Source: Mariaggregatimicrobium sp964498785
GTDB taxonomy: Bacteria > Zhuqueibacterota > Zhuqueibacteria > Thermofontimicrobiales > Thiofontviventaceae
Reading direction: 5' to 3'
Length of the DNA stretch: 43,795 nucleotides
NCBI GenBank assembly: GCA_964498785.1
Contig: CAZCJL010000056.1
Location: 1-43,795, forward strand
The notes beneath the pieces were generated by a model, which made no database searches, was not told where the DNA came from, and saw only the letters and a program-made list of their open reading frames with translations. Both the position numbers and the translations under genes were made by a program. The first letter of the stretch is position 1. Each line of letters starts with the position of its first letter. Shown piece after piece: positions 34,033 through 42,587 of this stretch.

Positions 34033-34350
34033 AGGGGAGGGAATTCAGGTGGCATCAGTTAGTTATTGTATTAAATAACCGGCTTTAAATGAAAAGGATA
34101 TTTTTTTTGAACACGGATTAACGACTTTTTTAATTGTTCCTTAATTCGTGTTCTGAATTAAAAAATACAACAACAGTCAAATTTAAAACGCATTTCTATT
34201 CACACTTTAACAGTTAGCGCTGGCGCATCAAAGTTTAGGGGGGTGTATCAAAATATCAACCTTATTGATATATGTCCATATCTTTATTTGAAAATGTAGT
34301 TGTGGTACTAAATAACAATCTGATTATTCACCAAAATTAAAGGATGAGTC
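34033..34350. other. Intergenic region with two inverted elements
   Basis: No gene is seen. GAACACGGATTAA (34109-34121) is nearly the complement of TTAATTCGTGTTC (34141-34153), and ATATCAA (34253-34259) pairs with TTGATAT (34265-34271). AAAGGATG before the ATG at 34351 is the ribosome site of the next gene. No strong promoter boxes are obvious. Confidence 0.5.
34109..34153. repeat. GAACACGGATTAA inverted repeat
   Basis: The arms match at 12 of 13 positions around a 19-base loop. CACGGATTAA-type phrases of this kind are, from memory, widespread in intergenic DNA of environmental bacteria. Confidence 0.55.
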
Positions 34351-35508
34351 ATGGTATCAAAAAAATCTTCTTTCCAGATTTTGATTCTCTCTGTATTAAT
34401 TCTTATTACTTTTCTTTCAATCAACAGCTTTGCGACTGAAACCCGTGTAAGTTCCATGGGGGGCGTTGGCTATTATATCCGGGATAATTCCAATGTTTTC
34501 TATTTTCCGGGAGTTCTGAGCAGCTACAATAGCCAGGTGATTGCAGAATTGCGTCAAAAAGGAAACGATGATCTTTACACTGTGGGCGCGCATCTTCCTT
34601 TTGGATCAAATGCTGTTGCCGGTGTTTATCTGAATCGACCTGTTTACCTGCCTGGCAATTTTGTTAGTAACATTACGCCGCATCTTGAACTGAACCGAAC
34701 AATCACACTTGCGTATGGTAGTAAATTAGCGACTTACGACTTTGGAATATTGGTTTCCATGGCAACAGACAAATGGAGCGAAGACGACGGTACAAACGAA
34801 GAAAAAGAATCTGCCAGCTATTTTAATATCGCCGCGGGTATTTCCAATCAGGATTACGACCTCGGCATCACAATGGATATTCCATCTGTCAATTGGGAAT
34901 ATGATGATGAGAAGGAAAACTGGGGTGGATTTGGCTTTGGCTTAAATGCTCGCTATTTTATGCCGAAAAATGAAGCGCTAACACTGGTTCCCCTGGGTAA
35001 TTTTTATTTCGGCTCCGCATCTTATGAGTATAAAACAGAATACTACACTAGTGAAGCGGACTATGGTCAATTAGATTTAGCCATCGGGCTTGGTATCAAT
35101 TATCAACTCAATGAAGATAACCTGGTCGTGCTGGCAATTGAAGGATATGGTCTTTCTCAGGAAACAGAAGATGTAAAAGAAGGCTCTGAAACGACGGAAA
35201 AATACACGACTCTTCCGGGTTTGTACCTGGGTGTTGAATCTCAACTGAAACCATGGCTTGTGGCACGGATGGGCGCTTCCCAAATATATCAATCCTACAC
35301 AATAGAAACAAAACCCGATGGCGGCGAGAGCACCGAAGATACTGATTACAATACATCTTTCGCGGTTTCTTTTGGTATTGGAATCAATGTTGGAGGTTTC
35401 TCTCTGGATGCATCCTTTAATGAGGGCTTACTATTTGACGGACCACACTTCATTAGTGGTATCAGCAATAATATCGCGAACCGGATTTCAATCACCTATC
35501 ATTTTTAA
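34351..35508 (+). CDS. Outer-membrane beta-barrel protein of unknown function
   Basis: The 385-residue product has a signal peptide (ending near NSFATE) and a body of alternating aromatic/polar beta-strands ending in ISITYHF, a typical C-terminal barrel strand with terminal Phe. SSMGGVGYYIRDNSNVFYFPG near the N-terminus resembles the start of bacterial barrel proteins in which a plug or first strand follows the signal. It probably sits in the outer membrane as a porin or structural protein. A small lipoprotein gene follows after 16 bases, so the two are likely co-expressed. No closer family is recognised. Confidence 0.8.
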   Translation: MVSKKSSFQILILSVLILITFLSINSFATETRVSSMGGVGYYIRDNSNVFYFPGVLSSYNSQVIAELRQKGNDDLYTVGAHLPFGSNAVAGVYLNRPVYLPGNFVSNITPHLELNRTITLAYGSKLATYDFGILVSMATDKWSEDDGTNEEKESASYFNIAAGISNQDYDLGITMDIPSVNWEYDDEKENWGGFGFGLNARYFMPKNEALTLVPLGNFYFGSASYEYKTEYYTSEADYGQLDLAIGLGINYQLNEDNLVVLAIEGYGLSQETEDVKEGSETTEKYTTLPGLYLGVESQLKPWLVARMGASQIYQSYTIETKPDGGESTEDTDYNTSFAVSFGIGINVGGFSLDASFNEGLLFDGPHFISGISNNIANRISITYHF

Positions 35509-35524
35509 ATGAAAGGTTTATATC

Positions 35525-35953
35525 ATGAAATTTAATAAGTTAATTTACATCGGTCTTCTCCTCTGCATCATTATTATTGCCGGATGCGGTCAGGGAGGAC
35601 ACATCACTGCCGTTGGAATTACCGGTGGCAGCGATGATGGCTATGGCAAGCGTACTGATATCGCGGGTACACAAAATGATGATAATCCAAATCAGACCAA
35701 TCAAAATCTTGTAGGAACCTGGCGCGCAGATTATGATGCCGGAGCTTATCAGTTATTGATATTTTATGCCGATGGTAGGTATGAGACATCTTTTTATATA
35801 AGTAACCAATTACAAGATATTTATCATGGTTCATATACTGCAACTTCAAACGCGATTACCTTTGACGGTTCAGATACTTTTTCGTACACGATTGTTGGTA
35901 ATACCTTAACCATCGATTTTGGTGATTATTCAATGAGCTATTACAAGGTATAA
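35525..35953 (+). CDS. Small lipoprotein with lipocalin-like C-terminal domain
   Basis: The 142-residue product has a clear lipobox (IIAGC, Cys21), a Gly/Asn-rich linker to about residue 60, and a beta-rich domain starting LVGTWRADYD and containing YADGRYETSF, GSYTATSNAITF and YTIVGNTLTIDF. The LxGTW...F..DG pattern with a closing TLTI strand is typical of small lipocalin-like domains. It is coupled to the preceding barrel gene, and a strong terminator follows. Confidence 0.8.
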   Translation: MKFNKLIYIGLLLCIIIIAGCGQGGHITAVGITGGSDDGYGKRTDIAGTQNDDNPNQTNQNLVGTWRADYDAGAYQLLIFYADGRYETSFYISNQLQDIYHGSYTATSNAITFDGSDTFSYTIVGNTLTIDFGDYSMSYYKV

Positions 35954-35971
35954 TCCGGAATTTCTTATTAA

Positions 35972-36009
35972 TAGAATGCCAATCATGTGAAAAAATGGTT
36001 GGCATTCTA
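35972..36009 (+). terminator. Strong terminator after the small lipoprotein gene
   Basis: TAGAATGCCAA (35972-35982) pairs perfectly with TTGGCATTCTA (35999-36009); the pairing extends inward through CAT and ATG. A T-run is lacking on the + strand, so it may act as an RNA-stabilising hairpin instead. Confidence 0.65.
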
Positions 36010-36055
36010 CTACCGCATTCAAATTATGAAAAATAACTTGTAGAGAAGGTCAAAA

Positions 36056-36076
36056 ATGGGTATATTAACAGTATGA
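36056..36076 (+). CDS. Possible six-codon leader peptide coupled to mazE
   Basis: ATG at 36056 opens the frame MGILTV and stops with TGA at 36074-36076, overlapping the mazE ATG at 36073. The good Shine-Dalgarno AGAAGG (36044-36049) lies six bases before this leader ATG and not in place for mazE. Ribosomes stopping at TGA could restart on the overlapping ATG. Confidence 0.4.
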   Translation: MGILTV

Positions 36077-36321
36077 TTATTCAAAGAATAAAAATCGATA
36101 AATCCGAAGATATTCGTATTCCGAAATCGCTTCTTGAACAATCCGGTTTTCATGACGAAGTGGAAATTGAAATCAGGGAAAAAAAGATTATCATTAAACC
36201 AGCAAAAATTGCTCGTGAAGGATGGGATAGCGCTTTTCGTAAAATGGCTGAAAAGAGCGATGATGTCCTTTTAGATTCAGAAATCCCAACAAATTGGGAC
36301 AATGATGAATGGGAATGGTAA
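36073..36321 (+). CDS. mazE: MazE-like AbrB-fold antitoxin
   Basis: The 82-residue protein has the swapped-hairpin AbrB fold pattern: MIIQRIKIDKSEDIRIPKSLLEQSGFHDEVEIEI, then KKIIIKP, over residues 1-44. The acidic C-terminal tail (LDSEIPTNWDNDEWEW) fits the part that wraps around and blocks MazF. It would bind the toxin and its own promoter. Its stop is directly followed by the mazF ATG without a gap. It lacks its own good ribosome site, which suggests coupling to the small leader frame upstream. Confidence 0.9.
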   Translation: MIIQRIKIDKSEDIRIPKSLLEQSGFHDEVEIEIREKKIIIKPAKIAREGWDSAFRKMAEKSDDVLLDSEIPTNWDNDEWEW

Positions 36322-36645
36322 ATGACAGTCAGAAGATTTGAAGTCTACCTGATAAATCTTGATCCAACTCTCGGAAGCGAAATTAAGAAAACCCGCCCAT
36401 GTTTGGTAATTTCACCGGATGAAATGAATTTTCACATTTCTACAGTAATTATTGCCCCAATGACGACAAAAAGTCGAAATTATCCCACGCGAGTTCAGTG
36501 CGACTTTCAAGGAAAGACAGGACAAATAGTGTTGGATCAGATTCGCACAGTGGACAAATCAAGACTCATAAAAAATTTAGGAACTATTGATAATAAAAGC
36601 CAGGAATCTGTTTTAAATATTTTAAATGAAATGTTTGCTGCCTGA
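36322..36645 (+). CDS. mazF: MazF/PemK-family mRNA interferase toxin
   Basis: The 107-residue product shows the MazF core: RRFEVYLINLDPTLGSEIKK, TRPCLVISPDEMN, TVIIAPMTTK and the conserved GQIVLDQIRTVDKSRL. These contain the SH3-like barrel and the RNA-binding Arg and Thr residues. It would cut mRNA at short motifs when free of antitoxin. Length is normal and no defect is visible. It stands right after mazE and six bases before the next gene, so the toxin gene may share a transcript with the LOG-like gene. Confidence 0.93.
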   Translation: MTVRRFEVYLINLDPTLGSEIKKTRPCLVISPDEMNFHISTVIIAPMTTKSRNYPTRVQCDFQGKTGQIVLDQIRTVDKSRLIKNLGTIDNKSQESVLNILNEMFAA

Positions 36646-36651
36646 TTTAAA

Positions 36652-37170
36652 ATGAATAATTCAGTGAAATCAAAAAAGATCATCGCGGTCATCGGACAGG
36701 GCCGGGATTGTACACCGGAACTCATCCAACTGGCTGAAGAAGTGGGCGCCGGGATTGCCAAACGCGACGCAATCCTGATCTGCGGCGGACTGGGCGGAAT
36801 CATGGAAGCCGCCAGTCGCGGCGCCAAAAGCGCCGGTGGTTTGACGATTGGTATTCTGCCGGGAACCGATAAAAGCGAGGCGAATGCATTCATCGATATC
36901 CCCATTGTCACCGGTATGTCAGTGGCCAGGAATGTTATCATTACCCGTACTGCGGATGCGGTAATCGCAGTTGGCGGCTTTTACGGAACGCTATCTGAAA
37001 TCGCGTACAGTCTGGCTTTTGACAAACCTGTGATTGGTTTGAAAACGTGGGAAGTTGATGAGAATATTCGTTATACGGAGACCGCGGAGGAAGCGGTAAA
37101 ACTGGCTATTGATTTAATTGGAACTGCTGAGTCCGGGAATGGTGAAAAGTTAAAAGAGAATAGTGAATAG
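36652..37170 (+). CDS. TIGR00725/LOG-like Rossmann-fold protein
   Basis: The 172-residue protein belongs to the SLOG superfamily near the TIGR00725 group. Visible motifs are IAVIGQGRDCTPE near the N-terminus, ILICGGLGGIMEAASRGA at about 41-58 with the GGxGGxM nucleotide-binding loop, GLTIGILPGTDKSEAN, and TADAVIAVGGFYGTLSEIA. Relatives are described as nucleotide-binding, LOG-like or as a molybdenum-cofactor carrier; a precise role is not clear. It begins six bases after mazF, but its link with the toxin pair is probably accidental. Confidence 0.85.
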   Translation: MNNSVKSKKIIAVIGQGRDCTPELIQLAEEVGAGIAKRDAILICGGLGGIMEAASRGAKSAGGLTIGILPGTDKSEANAFIDIPIVTGMSVARNVIITRTADAVIAVGGFYGTLSEIAYSLAFDKPVIGLKTWEVDENIRYTETAEEAVKLAIDLIGTAESGNGEKLKENSE

Positions 37171-37390
37171 GATGGAAGGAATAGGGTATAGGGGAAATCT
37201 GGTTGGATAATTGCATTGTTCTTATTTAATTTCTTTGAATCTACCGACCGAATCATCTTTTACGTTTACGTATCACGCATTACGTATCAAATTTCACGCA
37301 TCCCGTATTCCAAATCCCTTTTCGCATTTTGCATATTATAACCGTATTGACAGTATAAAATTTTCAACCGAATTCAGAAAGGAGCTTGCT

Positions 37391-37909
37391 GTGGAAGATT
37401 TAAAAAAATTGATTCGAGACGTCGCGGATTTTCCGAAAGAAGGAATCATATTTAAGGATATTAGCACATTATTAAAAGACGGACCGCAATTTCGTAAATC
37501 AGTTGATCTGTTAGCCGAGCATTATAATCCGGCGGATATCGATCTTGTATTGGGTGTGGAATCCCGTGGATTTATTTTTGGCGCGGCGCTGGCTTATAAG
37601 TGGGGCAAGCCGTTCATCATCGTGCGAAAGCCAGGCAAGCTCCCTGCGGCGACGGTGAAGGAAGAATACGAGCTGGAATACGGCACCGACGCGATCGAAA
37701 TTCACCGCGATGCCATTTCCAAAGACCAACGGGTGCTCATCGTTGACGATTTACTGGCGACCGGCGGAACAGTCGCCGCGGTCACGCGATTGGTAGAAAA
37801 GTTAGGTGGGAAAATATCAGGGATTGCATTTCTGATTGAACTCAGCTTTTTGAAAGGAAAAGAGCTGATAAGTAAATATGATATTTTTTCGCTATTGAAA
37901 TTTGAATAA
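37391..37909 (+). CDS. apt: Adenine phosphoribosyltransferase
   Basis: The 172-residue enzyme joins adenine and PRPP to make AMP in purine salvage. The PRPP-binding motif VLIVDDLLATGGT is at residues 115-127. DFPKEGIIFKDISTLL near the N-terminus and GVESRGFIFGAALA are family signatures. The frame is open to 37211, but the extra 60 residues are unlike Apt and lie in repetitive DNA. AAAGGAG ends six bases before the GTG at 37391, so I choose this start, which gives the normal Apt length. A bidirectional terminator follows. Confidence 0.96.
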   Translation: MEDLKKLIRDVADFPKEGIIFKDISTLLKDGPQFRKSVDLLAEHYNPADIDLVLGVESRGFIFGAALAYKWGKPFIIVRKPGKLPAATVKEEYELEYGTDAIEIHRDAISKDQRVLIVDDLLATGGTVAAVTRLVEKLGGKISGIAFLIELSFLKGKELISKYDIFSLLKFE

Positions 37910-37931
37910 CCTGAAAATATGTTGAATAAAA

Positions 37932-37963
37932 AAAGCCTCATGAAATAATGCTCATGAGGCTTT
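37932..37963. terminator. Bidirectional terminator between apt and the barrel gene
   Basis: AAAGCCTCATGA (37932-37943) pairs with TCATGAGGCTTT (37952-37963) across 8 bases. It is flanked by A-rich sequence on the left and T-rich on the right, so it works on both strands for the converging genes. Confidence 0.88.
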
Positions 37964-38001
37964 AATATTATAGAAATATCTTGATATTCAAAACAGGAAA
38001 C

Positions 38002-38658
38002 TTAAAAAACGAGACCAGCGGTTATACCAACAAAGCTGGTTGTTTCTTCTTCAGTGAATATGAACCGATATAGACCCTGAAAAATAAGGTTCATCGTGTC
38101 ACTGACAGGCATTTCGATTCCGGCGCCTACAGCGAGACCAAATTTATTTTCGGTTTCGGATTCGTCTAATTCCTCTTCGTAATAATCGCCAAAATAATCA
38201 TAACCGCCGATGGTTCCCTCAGTTTTAAACTTCATCATGTTGTAGGTTGCCATACCAAGCAGAAAGATCTGGTTTGAAGCTTCCGGAGCAGATAAATAGG
38301 GGCGAATACCAACACCGAGTTCCAAAATATTTAAACCAATTTCAACATCGTAATCCACGCCCATTTCTTCTAATTCGCCTTCACCATAGCCAGTGTAATC
38401 TTCCAGAAATTTATCATTATCAACTGAGAAAGGCTCATAGGCAACGCCGAACACAACGCCCATTTTCGGGCTGGGGAACATCACGTATTGACCGTGAACA
38501 CTATATCCCATTTTAAAGTAATCCTTAAATTCATCCGGCGCCATGGGAAAAGCAACTCCGGCGAACAATTCCTTTTGAGCCTGGCGCATTTGTCCGAATG
38601 CGTTTCCGGCAACTAACACGAGAATTAACACAACAACAAGTAATTTTGAGTACTTCAT
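38002..38658 (-). CDS. Small outer-membrane beta-barrel protein
   Basis: The 218-residue product has a signal peptide (MKYSKLLVVVLILVLVAGNAFGQ) and a body of beta-strands ending in ITAGLVF, typical of OmpA/OmpW-sized 8-stranded barrels. AAGGAGG lies six bases before the ATG at 38658, so the eight extra codons to 38682 are not used. It follows the CsgG-like gene after 36 bases and is probably translated from the same mRNA. An acidic insertion (YYEEELDESETENKF) may be a surface loop. A specific function is not recognised. Confidence 0.82.
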   Translation of the reverse strand: MKYSKLLVVVLILVLVAGNAFGQMRQAQKELFAGVAFPMAPDEFKDYFKMGYSVHGQYVMFPSPKMGVVFGVAYEPFSVDNDKFLEDYTGYGEGELEEMGVDYDVEIGLNILELGVGIRPYLSAPEASNQIFLLGMATYNMMKFKTEGTIGGYDYFGDYYEEELDESETENKFGLAVGAGIEMPVSDTMNLIFQGLYRFIFTEEETTSFVGITAGLVF

Positions 38659-38694
38659 GGTGATCCTCCTTAATTTTATCAAAAAAGAGATGAA

Positions 38695-39840
38695 TTATTT
38701 CGTAATGACCATATCTCCGACACCTGGTTTACCATCCCGTTCTTTGATGATTTTAGCAGTCGAGAACTGGTCATATACTTCCATTAGTTGAACTTCGCTT
38801 AAAACATCGATCATTTTTCCGATCACTTTTTTGGTTACCGGATGAATGATTGGCGCTCCCTCACGATACGCGTAACACTTCATCCCTTTTTTTACCCCGT
38901 TACTACGACCGAGATCGAGGGTTAATTGATCGGCGTCTACTTTGATTACATAACCTTTAACAACAGGAAAGTCGTTTTTAAATTTTGTGGCCAGAGTTTC
39001 CAGCATATCATTTACGCTTCTTTGATTTCGTCCCTGGGTGTAGGAATCCTGCGCCGAAATAATCGCGGCAGTCTCAGTATCGATAAATCGGGCGTCAATG
39101 GAAATATCATTTCGGGTCCATGTAACGCTGCCAGTCACAACGGCATCCACTCCAACGCCCTTTCCGATTTCAGCGGCCGTGGCGGCATCAATAAAGCCGG
39201 ACATTCCAAGTTTTTGTTCCGCGATCACCCGTTCCAGTTGGGATCGTTCCAATACCTTAAACCGTTCCATTTTCACAAATGTAGTAATTAATTTATCCAG
39301 CAAATCGAAATCGCCGGCCATCCCCTTATTTTCAACAGGCAAAATTGCGATGCGCAATCGTTCACCAACCTGGTCATAAGCAGAAGTCGTTTCCGGTTCA
39401 GGGGGTGTTAATGGCGTTTCCGATGGAGTCGGTGATGGTGTAATTACATCCGGAGATGGTTCAGGTATATTCCCGGATTGAATTTTGTCGAAGAATTCTC
39501 TTGCTCGTAGTGTTGGAGCCTGTTTTAAAGAAAGACCCAGTTGTTTTTTGGCCGGTTCTGCCTGGCCAAGATAATAAAGACAAATCCCCAATTCACGATG
39601 AGGGTAATACTCGATAAATACAGTTCCGTAAGCCCGGGTTTTATGTTTGTCCTTGTTTTTCACTTTCAAAGCATTCTGAAAATGCCCCGCTGCCGCTCTC
39701 CAGCTACCGGCCTTCATCGATTCCAATCCTATTTCGTAACTTTTATACCATTTCACCTGAGCATATAACTGCATGTCGCTGTTTGTCAATAGAAGTAGTG
39801 CAATAACGAAAAATATGATGCATCCATAATATCGCCTCAT
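38695..39840 (-). CDS. CsgG-like envelope protein with N-terminal TPR-like region (paralogue A)
   Basis: The 381-residue protein has a signal peptide ending near LYAQ. Residues about 29-120 form a TPR-like segment (WRAAAGHFQNALKVKNKDKH, YYPHRELGICLYYLGQAEPA). A Pro/Thr-rich linker (about 125-155) leads to a CsgG-like domain (about 160-285) with RLRIAILPVENKG, MERFKVLERSQLERVIAEQK and GVGVDAVVTGSVTW. The C-terminus (about 290-381, GYVIKVDADQLTLDLGRSNG, KKGMKCYAYREG, VGDMVITK) resembles the C-terminal domain of FlgT-type proteins. No lipobox is present, unlike true CsgG. The product is probably periplasmic or attached to an outer-membrane complex. It is a close paralogue of the gene at 40257, on the opposite strand. 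Confidence 0.83.
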   Translation of the reverse strand: MRRYYGCIIFFVIALLLLTNSDMQLYAQVKWYKSYEIGLESMKAGSWRAAAGHFQNALKVKNKDKHKTRAYGTVFIEYYPHRELGICLYYLGQAEPAKKQLGLSLKQAPTLRAREFFDKIQSGNIPEPSPDVITPSPTPSETPLTPPEPETTSAYDQVGERLRIAILPVENKGMAGDFDLLDKLITTFVKMERFKVLERSQLERVIAEQKLGMSGFIDAATAAEIGKGVGVDAVVTGSVTWTRNDISIDARFIDTETAAIISAQDSYTQGRNQRSVNDMLETLATKFKNDFPVVKGYVIKVDADQLTLDLGRSNGVKKGMKCYAYREGAPIIHPVTKKVIGKMIDVLSEVQLMEVYDQFSTAKIIKERDGKPGVGDMVITK

Positions 39841-40256
39841 ATTTCTGCCTCTTTGCTTTTAATTTTCATTTTCTAAATGAATTAAATTATGAGAAAAGAT
39901 AAAAAATATTTACGTATAAAGCAAGTACTTTTATGTGATTCTTAACATTTAAATATCTTTTGTTCATTGTTATTTATAACAGTTGAGGATATTTCATTTT
40001 TGATCATAGAACAAAAATGCACGATATTTGTTCGGTGAGGTTTATCTTTTCTGAGAATTGATGTGCGCTGTATGATTTTCGAAGTCTGGTTTTTCCGGGA
40101 AAATACTGATTCAAGATTTTCAGGATTTCGTTCAAACCTCTTTTATCAATAACTGAAAACACAATTAAAGTTATGAAAAATTCTTGACTTTTGTGTAATT
40201 TGTTGATATATTATTTTCGACATGTAATTTAAATTTAACGATTCGAAAGCATTTAC
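39841..40256. other. Shared intergenic region between the divergent CsgG-like genes
   Basis: No gene is seen in these 416 bases. The right half holds a good promoter for the + strand gene (40184-40212). AGAGGCAG near 39850 (minus strand) is the ribosome site of the left gene; its promoter is not clear. An AT-rich middle (about 39860-39960) may carry regulatory sites for both directions. Confidence 0.6.
40184..40212 (+). promoter_or_regulatory. Promoter of the right CsgG-like gene
   Basis: TTGACT (40184-40189), 17 bases, then TATATT (40207-40212) form a sigma70-like promoter ending 44 bases before the ATG. Confidence 0.7.
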
Positions 40257-41417
40257 ATGAAAATTATTAATCAATCCTTTCTGTTTATATTCTTCACTCT
40301 TTATTTATTCTCGTCTGCTTTTGCCGGAGGCAAATGGTATAACTATTATAATGATGGGGTTGAGGAGGTAAAAAAACAAAACTGGCCTGTTGCAATCGAA
40401 CATTTCAAAAAAGCGCTAAAAATAGAAAAAACAGATCGAAACCGTGCGCGCACTTATGGAATGCATTTTATCGAATATTTTCCGCACAGGGAAATCGGAA
40501 TCTGTTTTTACCATATAGACCAACACGAACAAGCAAAACGACATTTACAAATTTCACTCAAGCAGCAATATTCTGCGCGAGCGCAAGAATTTATGAATAA
40601 ATTAAAACGAGCGCCGCAAGAAACACCGGCAAAAAAGCCTGTAATTCCACCGCCTGTTTTAAAAGTTGAGCCAGTCATACCGAAACCGCCTGAAGTTAAA
40701 ACACCAGAAATAGTTTCTCAGCCAATAAAACTCGTCGGAGAACGAATGCGTCTCGCAGTACTTCCTTTTCAAACATCCGGATTATCGGAGACGATGGGTG
40801 ATATTAATGTGGTGGAACAGATGATGACGACCTTTTACGGATTAAATCGTTTCATCCTGTTCGAACGTAGTCAATTGGAATTGATCCTTAAAGAACAACA
40901 ACTCGGACAATCCGGCATTATTGATGCATCAACAGCGGCGCAAATTGGCCGTGGTATTGGCGTGGACGCCATCGTATTAGGAAGCGTAGCGCGAGCGGGA
41001 CGTAACATTTCCATCAGTGCTCGTTTTATTGATGCTGAATCTGCTGAAATCATTACTGCACATGATGAAATTAATCTTGAACCATCGATGCAGGGTTTTA
41101 AAAACACGATACAAAAACTTACTACAAAAATTTCCGAGGATATTCCACTTGTGGATGGATATGTCATTCAGGTAGAAGAAGATCAAATAATGGTAGACAT
41201 TGGCAGAGAAAAGGGCATTAAAAAAGGAATGAAATGCATTGTTTATCGGGAAGGACAGGAAATAATCCATCCGATTACAAAAAAAGTATTAGGCAAGAAA
41301 ACCGAAGAACTGTGCGTCGTCCGTTTAACACAAGTCTATCCTAAATTTTCAGTAGGAACACCAATTTCTACTGAACCCATTGAATTCCGTGTTGGCGATA
41401 AAATTGTAACGAAATAA
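40257..41417 (+). CDS. CsgG-like envelope protein with N-terminal TPR-like region (paralogue B)
   Basis: The 386-residue protein has a signal peptide ending near SSAFA and the same order of parts as paralogue A: a TPR-like region with WPVAIEHFKKALKIEKTDRN and YFPHREIGICFYHIDQHEQA, a Pro-rich linker (about 122-155), a CsgG-like domain with RMRLAVLPFQTSG, LNRFILFERSQLELILKEQQ and GIGVDAIVLGSVARAG, and a FlgT-like C-terminal part (GYVIQVEEDQIMVDIGREKG, GMKCIVYREGQEIIHPITKK, VGDKIVTK). Similarity to A runs over the full length, so they came from one duplication, although they now diverge from a common intergenic region. It is followed after 37 bases by an outer-membrane barrel gene. Its role may be to stabilise or gate a secretion or surface structure. 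Confidence 0.83.
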   Translation: MKIINQSFLFIFFTLYLFSSAFAGGKWYNYYNDGVEEVKKQNWPVAIEHFKKALKIEKTDRNRARTYGMHFIEYFPHREIGICFYHIDQHEQAKRHLQISLKQQYSARAQEFMNKLKRAPQETPAKKPVIPPPVLKVEPVIPKPPEVKTPEIVSQPIKLVGERMRLAVLPFQTSGLSETMGDINVVEQMMTTFYGLNRFILFERSQLELILKEQQLGQSGIIDASTAAQIGRGIGVDAIVLGSVARAGRNISISARFIDAESAEIITAHDEINLEPSMQGFKNTIQKLTTKISEDIPLVDGYVIQVEEDQIMVDIGREKGIKKGMKCIVYREGQEIIHPITKKVLGKKTEELCVVRLTQVYPKFSVGTPISTEPIEFRVGDKIVTK

Positions 41418-41454
41418 TCTTACTAATGTAGTTTCACAAAAAAAGGAGAACGGT

Positions 41455-42573
41455 ATGAAGAATACAATTATTTTTTGTATGATTTTCATTCTGGTAACTG
41501 CTCAAATAGCATTAACTCAAAATTTTAATTTCATCGGATCAGGAGCGCGTGCCCGTGGCATGGGCGGCGCTTTTATTGGCGTCGCTGATGATGCGACTGC
41601 CGTCACCTGGAATCCGGCCGGGTTGGCACGTTTAGAGAAACCGGAAGCATCTGTGGTTGGTTTGTTCGAAAGTTATTTTGTTGATACAGATAATTCTGAC
41701 TATGATACAGATGCACGAAAAAGCTCGCATTTTACCCTGAACTTTGTCAGCGCTGCTTTTCCGTTGTCATTGAGCAACCGCAACCTGGTGGCTTCATTGG
41801 CCTACCAGCAGGTACTTGACCTCTATTCCAAATATGAAACAGATTACAGAACAATAGAAACAACCGGCGGAGTTTATGCAATTACACCGGCCATTGGTTT
41901 TCAACTCACACCAACGCTAGTTATTGGCGCTTCTGTCAATATTTTTACCGGAACAGCAGTAAATACGGACGAACCGGAGTACGGTGAAGAAACGGAAGTT
42001 GAATACGCTTATTCCGGAACGAATTTTAATCTCGGCGCGATCCTGGATTTAGGTAAGTTGAGATTTGGCGTGGTTTATAAAACGCCCTTTGATTTAACTG
42101 AGAAGGTTGAGGAACAGGATTTCGAAAAAATTTATGGAATGCCCAAAATGCTCGGTTTAGGGCTTTCGTTTCAGGCAACGGACAAATTATTGCTTGCCAT
42201 GGATTATGAGATGAGAAGCTATTCTGAATCTGAGCTGGAAGATGAGGATGGAAATACAATGGATCTTGAGTGGGAAGACATTAACCAAATCAGGGTTGGG
42301 ATGGAATATCTGAAAATGAGTGGTAATAACATACTACCGTTGCGATTAGGCTTTGCCACCACGCCATCGCTGTACACGGATTCCAACGAAGACCAGATTG
42401 TCGGCGCCAGTATCACCGGTGGATTTGGTATAATTATGGGAAATATTAATCTGGATTTGGGATTAGAATATAATGTTTACGCTTATGAAGCCTGGTCTAA
42501 TTATGACACTTATGATTTTACAGAAAATTATTTCCGGTTCATTATATCCGGTGTATTTCATTTTGGGAACTGA
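41455..42573 (+). CDS. PorV/UPF0164-like outer-membrane beta-barrel protein
   Basis: The 372-residue protein has a signal peptide ending near ALTQN and then the family start FIGSGARARGMGGAFIGVAD, DATAVTWNPAGLARL. This is the signature of UPF0164/PorV-like and FadL-related outer-membrane proteins. The rest has alternating strands and ends in FIISGVFHFGN. AAAGGAGAA lies before the ATG. It is downstream of paralogue B with the same spacing as the barrel gene behind paralogue A. Unlike the PorV-like frame at 8960, this copy has its complete signal peptide and serves as a control for how that gene should begin. Confidence 0.9.
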   Translation: MKNTIIFCMIFILVTAQIALTQNFNFIGSGARARGMGGAFIGVADDATAVTWNPAGLARLEKPEASVVGLFESYFVDTDNSDYDTDARKSSHFTLNFVSAAFPLSLSNRNLVASLAYQQVLDLYSKYETDYRTIETTGGVYAITPAIGFQLTPTLVIGASVNIFTGTAVNTDEPEYGEETEVEYAYSGTNFNLGAILDLGKLRFGVVYKTPFDLTEKVEEQDFEKIYGMPKMLGLGLSFQATDKLLLAMDYEMRSYSESELEDEDGNTMDLEWEDINQIRVGMEYLKMSGNNILPLRLGFATTPSLYTDSNEDQIVGASITGGFGIIMGNINLDLGLEYNVYAYEAWSNYDTYDFTENYFRFIISGVFHFGN

Positions 42574-42587
42574 TTTTACTAAAAAAG

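Noticed and set aside
36652..37170. Third component of the mazEF module
   Set aside because: Although only six bases separate it from mazF, TIGR00725/LOG-like proteins are common housekeeping-type genes and are not known as toxin-antitoxin parts; proximity alone is weak.
37211..37390. 60-residue N-terminal extension of Apt
   Set aside because: A good ribosome site precedes the GTG at 37391, and the remaining length equals standard Apt; the extension covers repetitive sequence.
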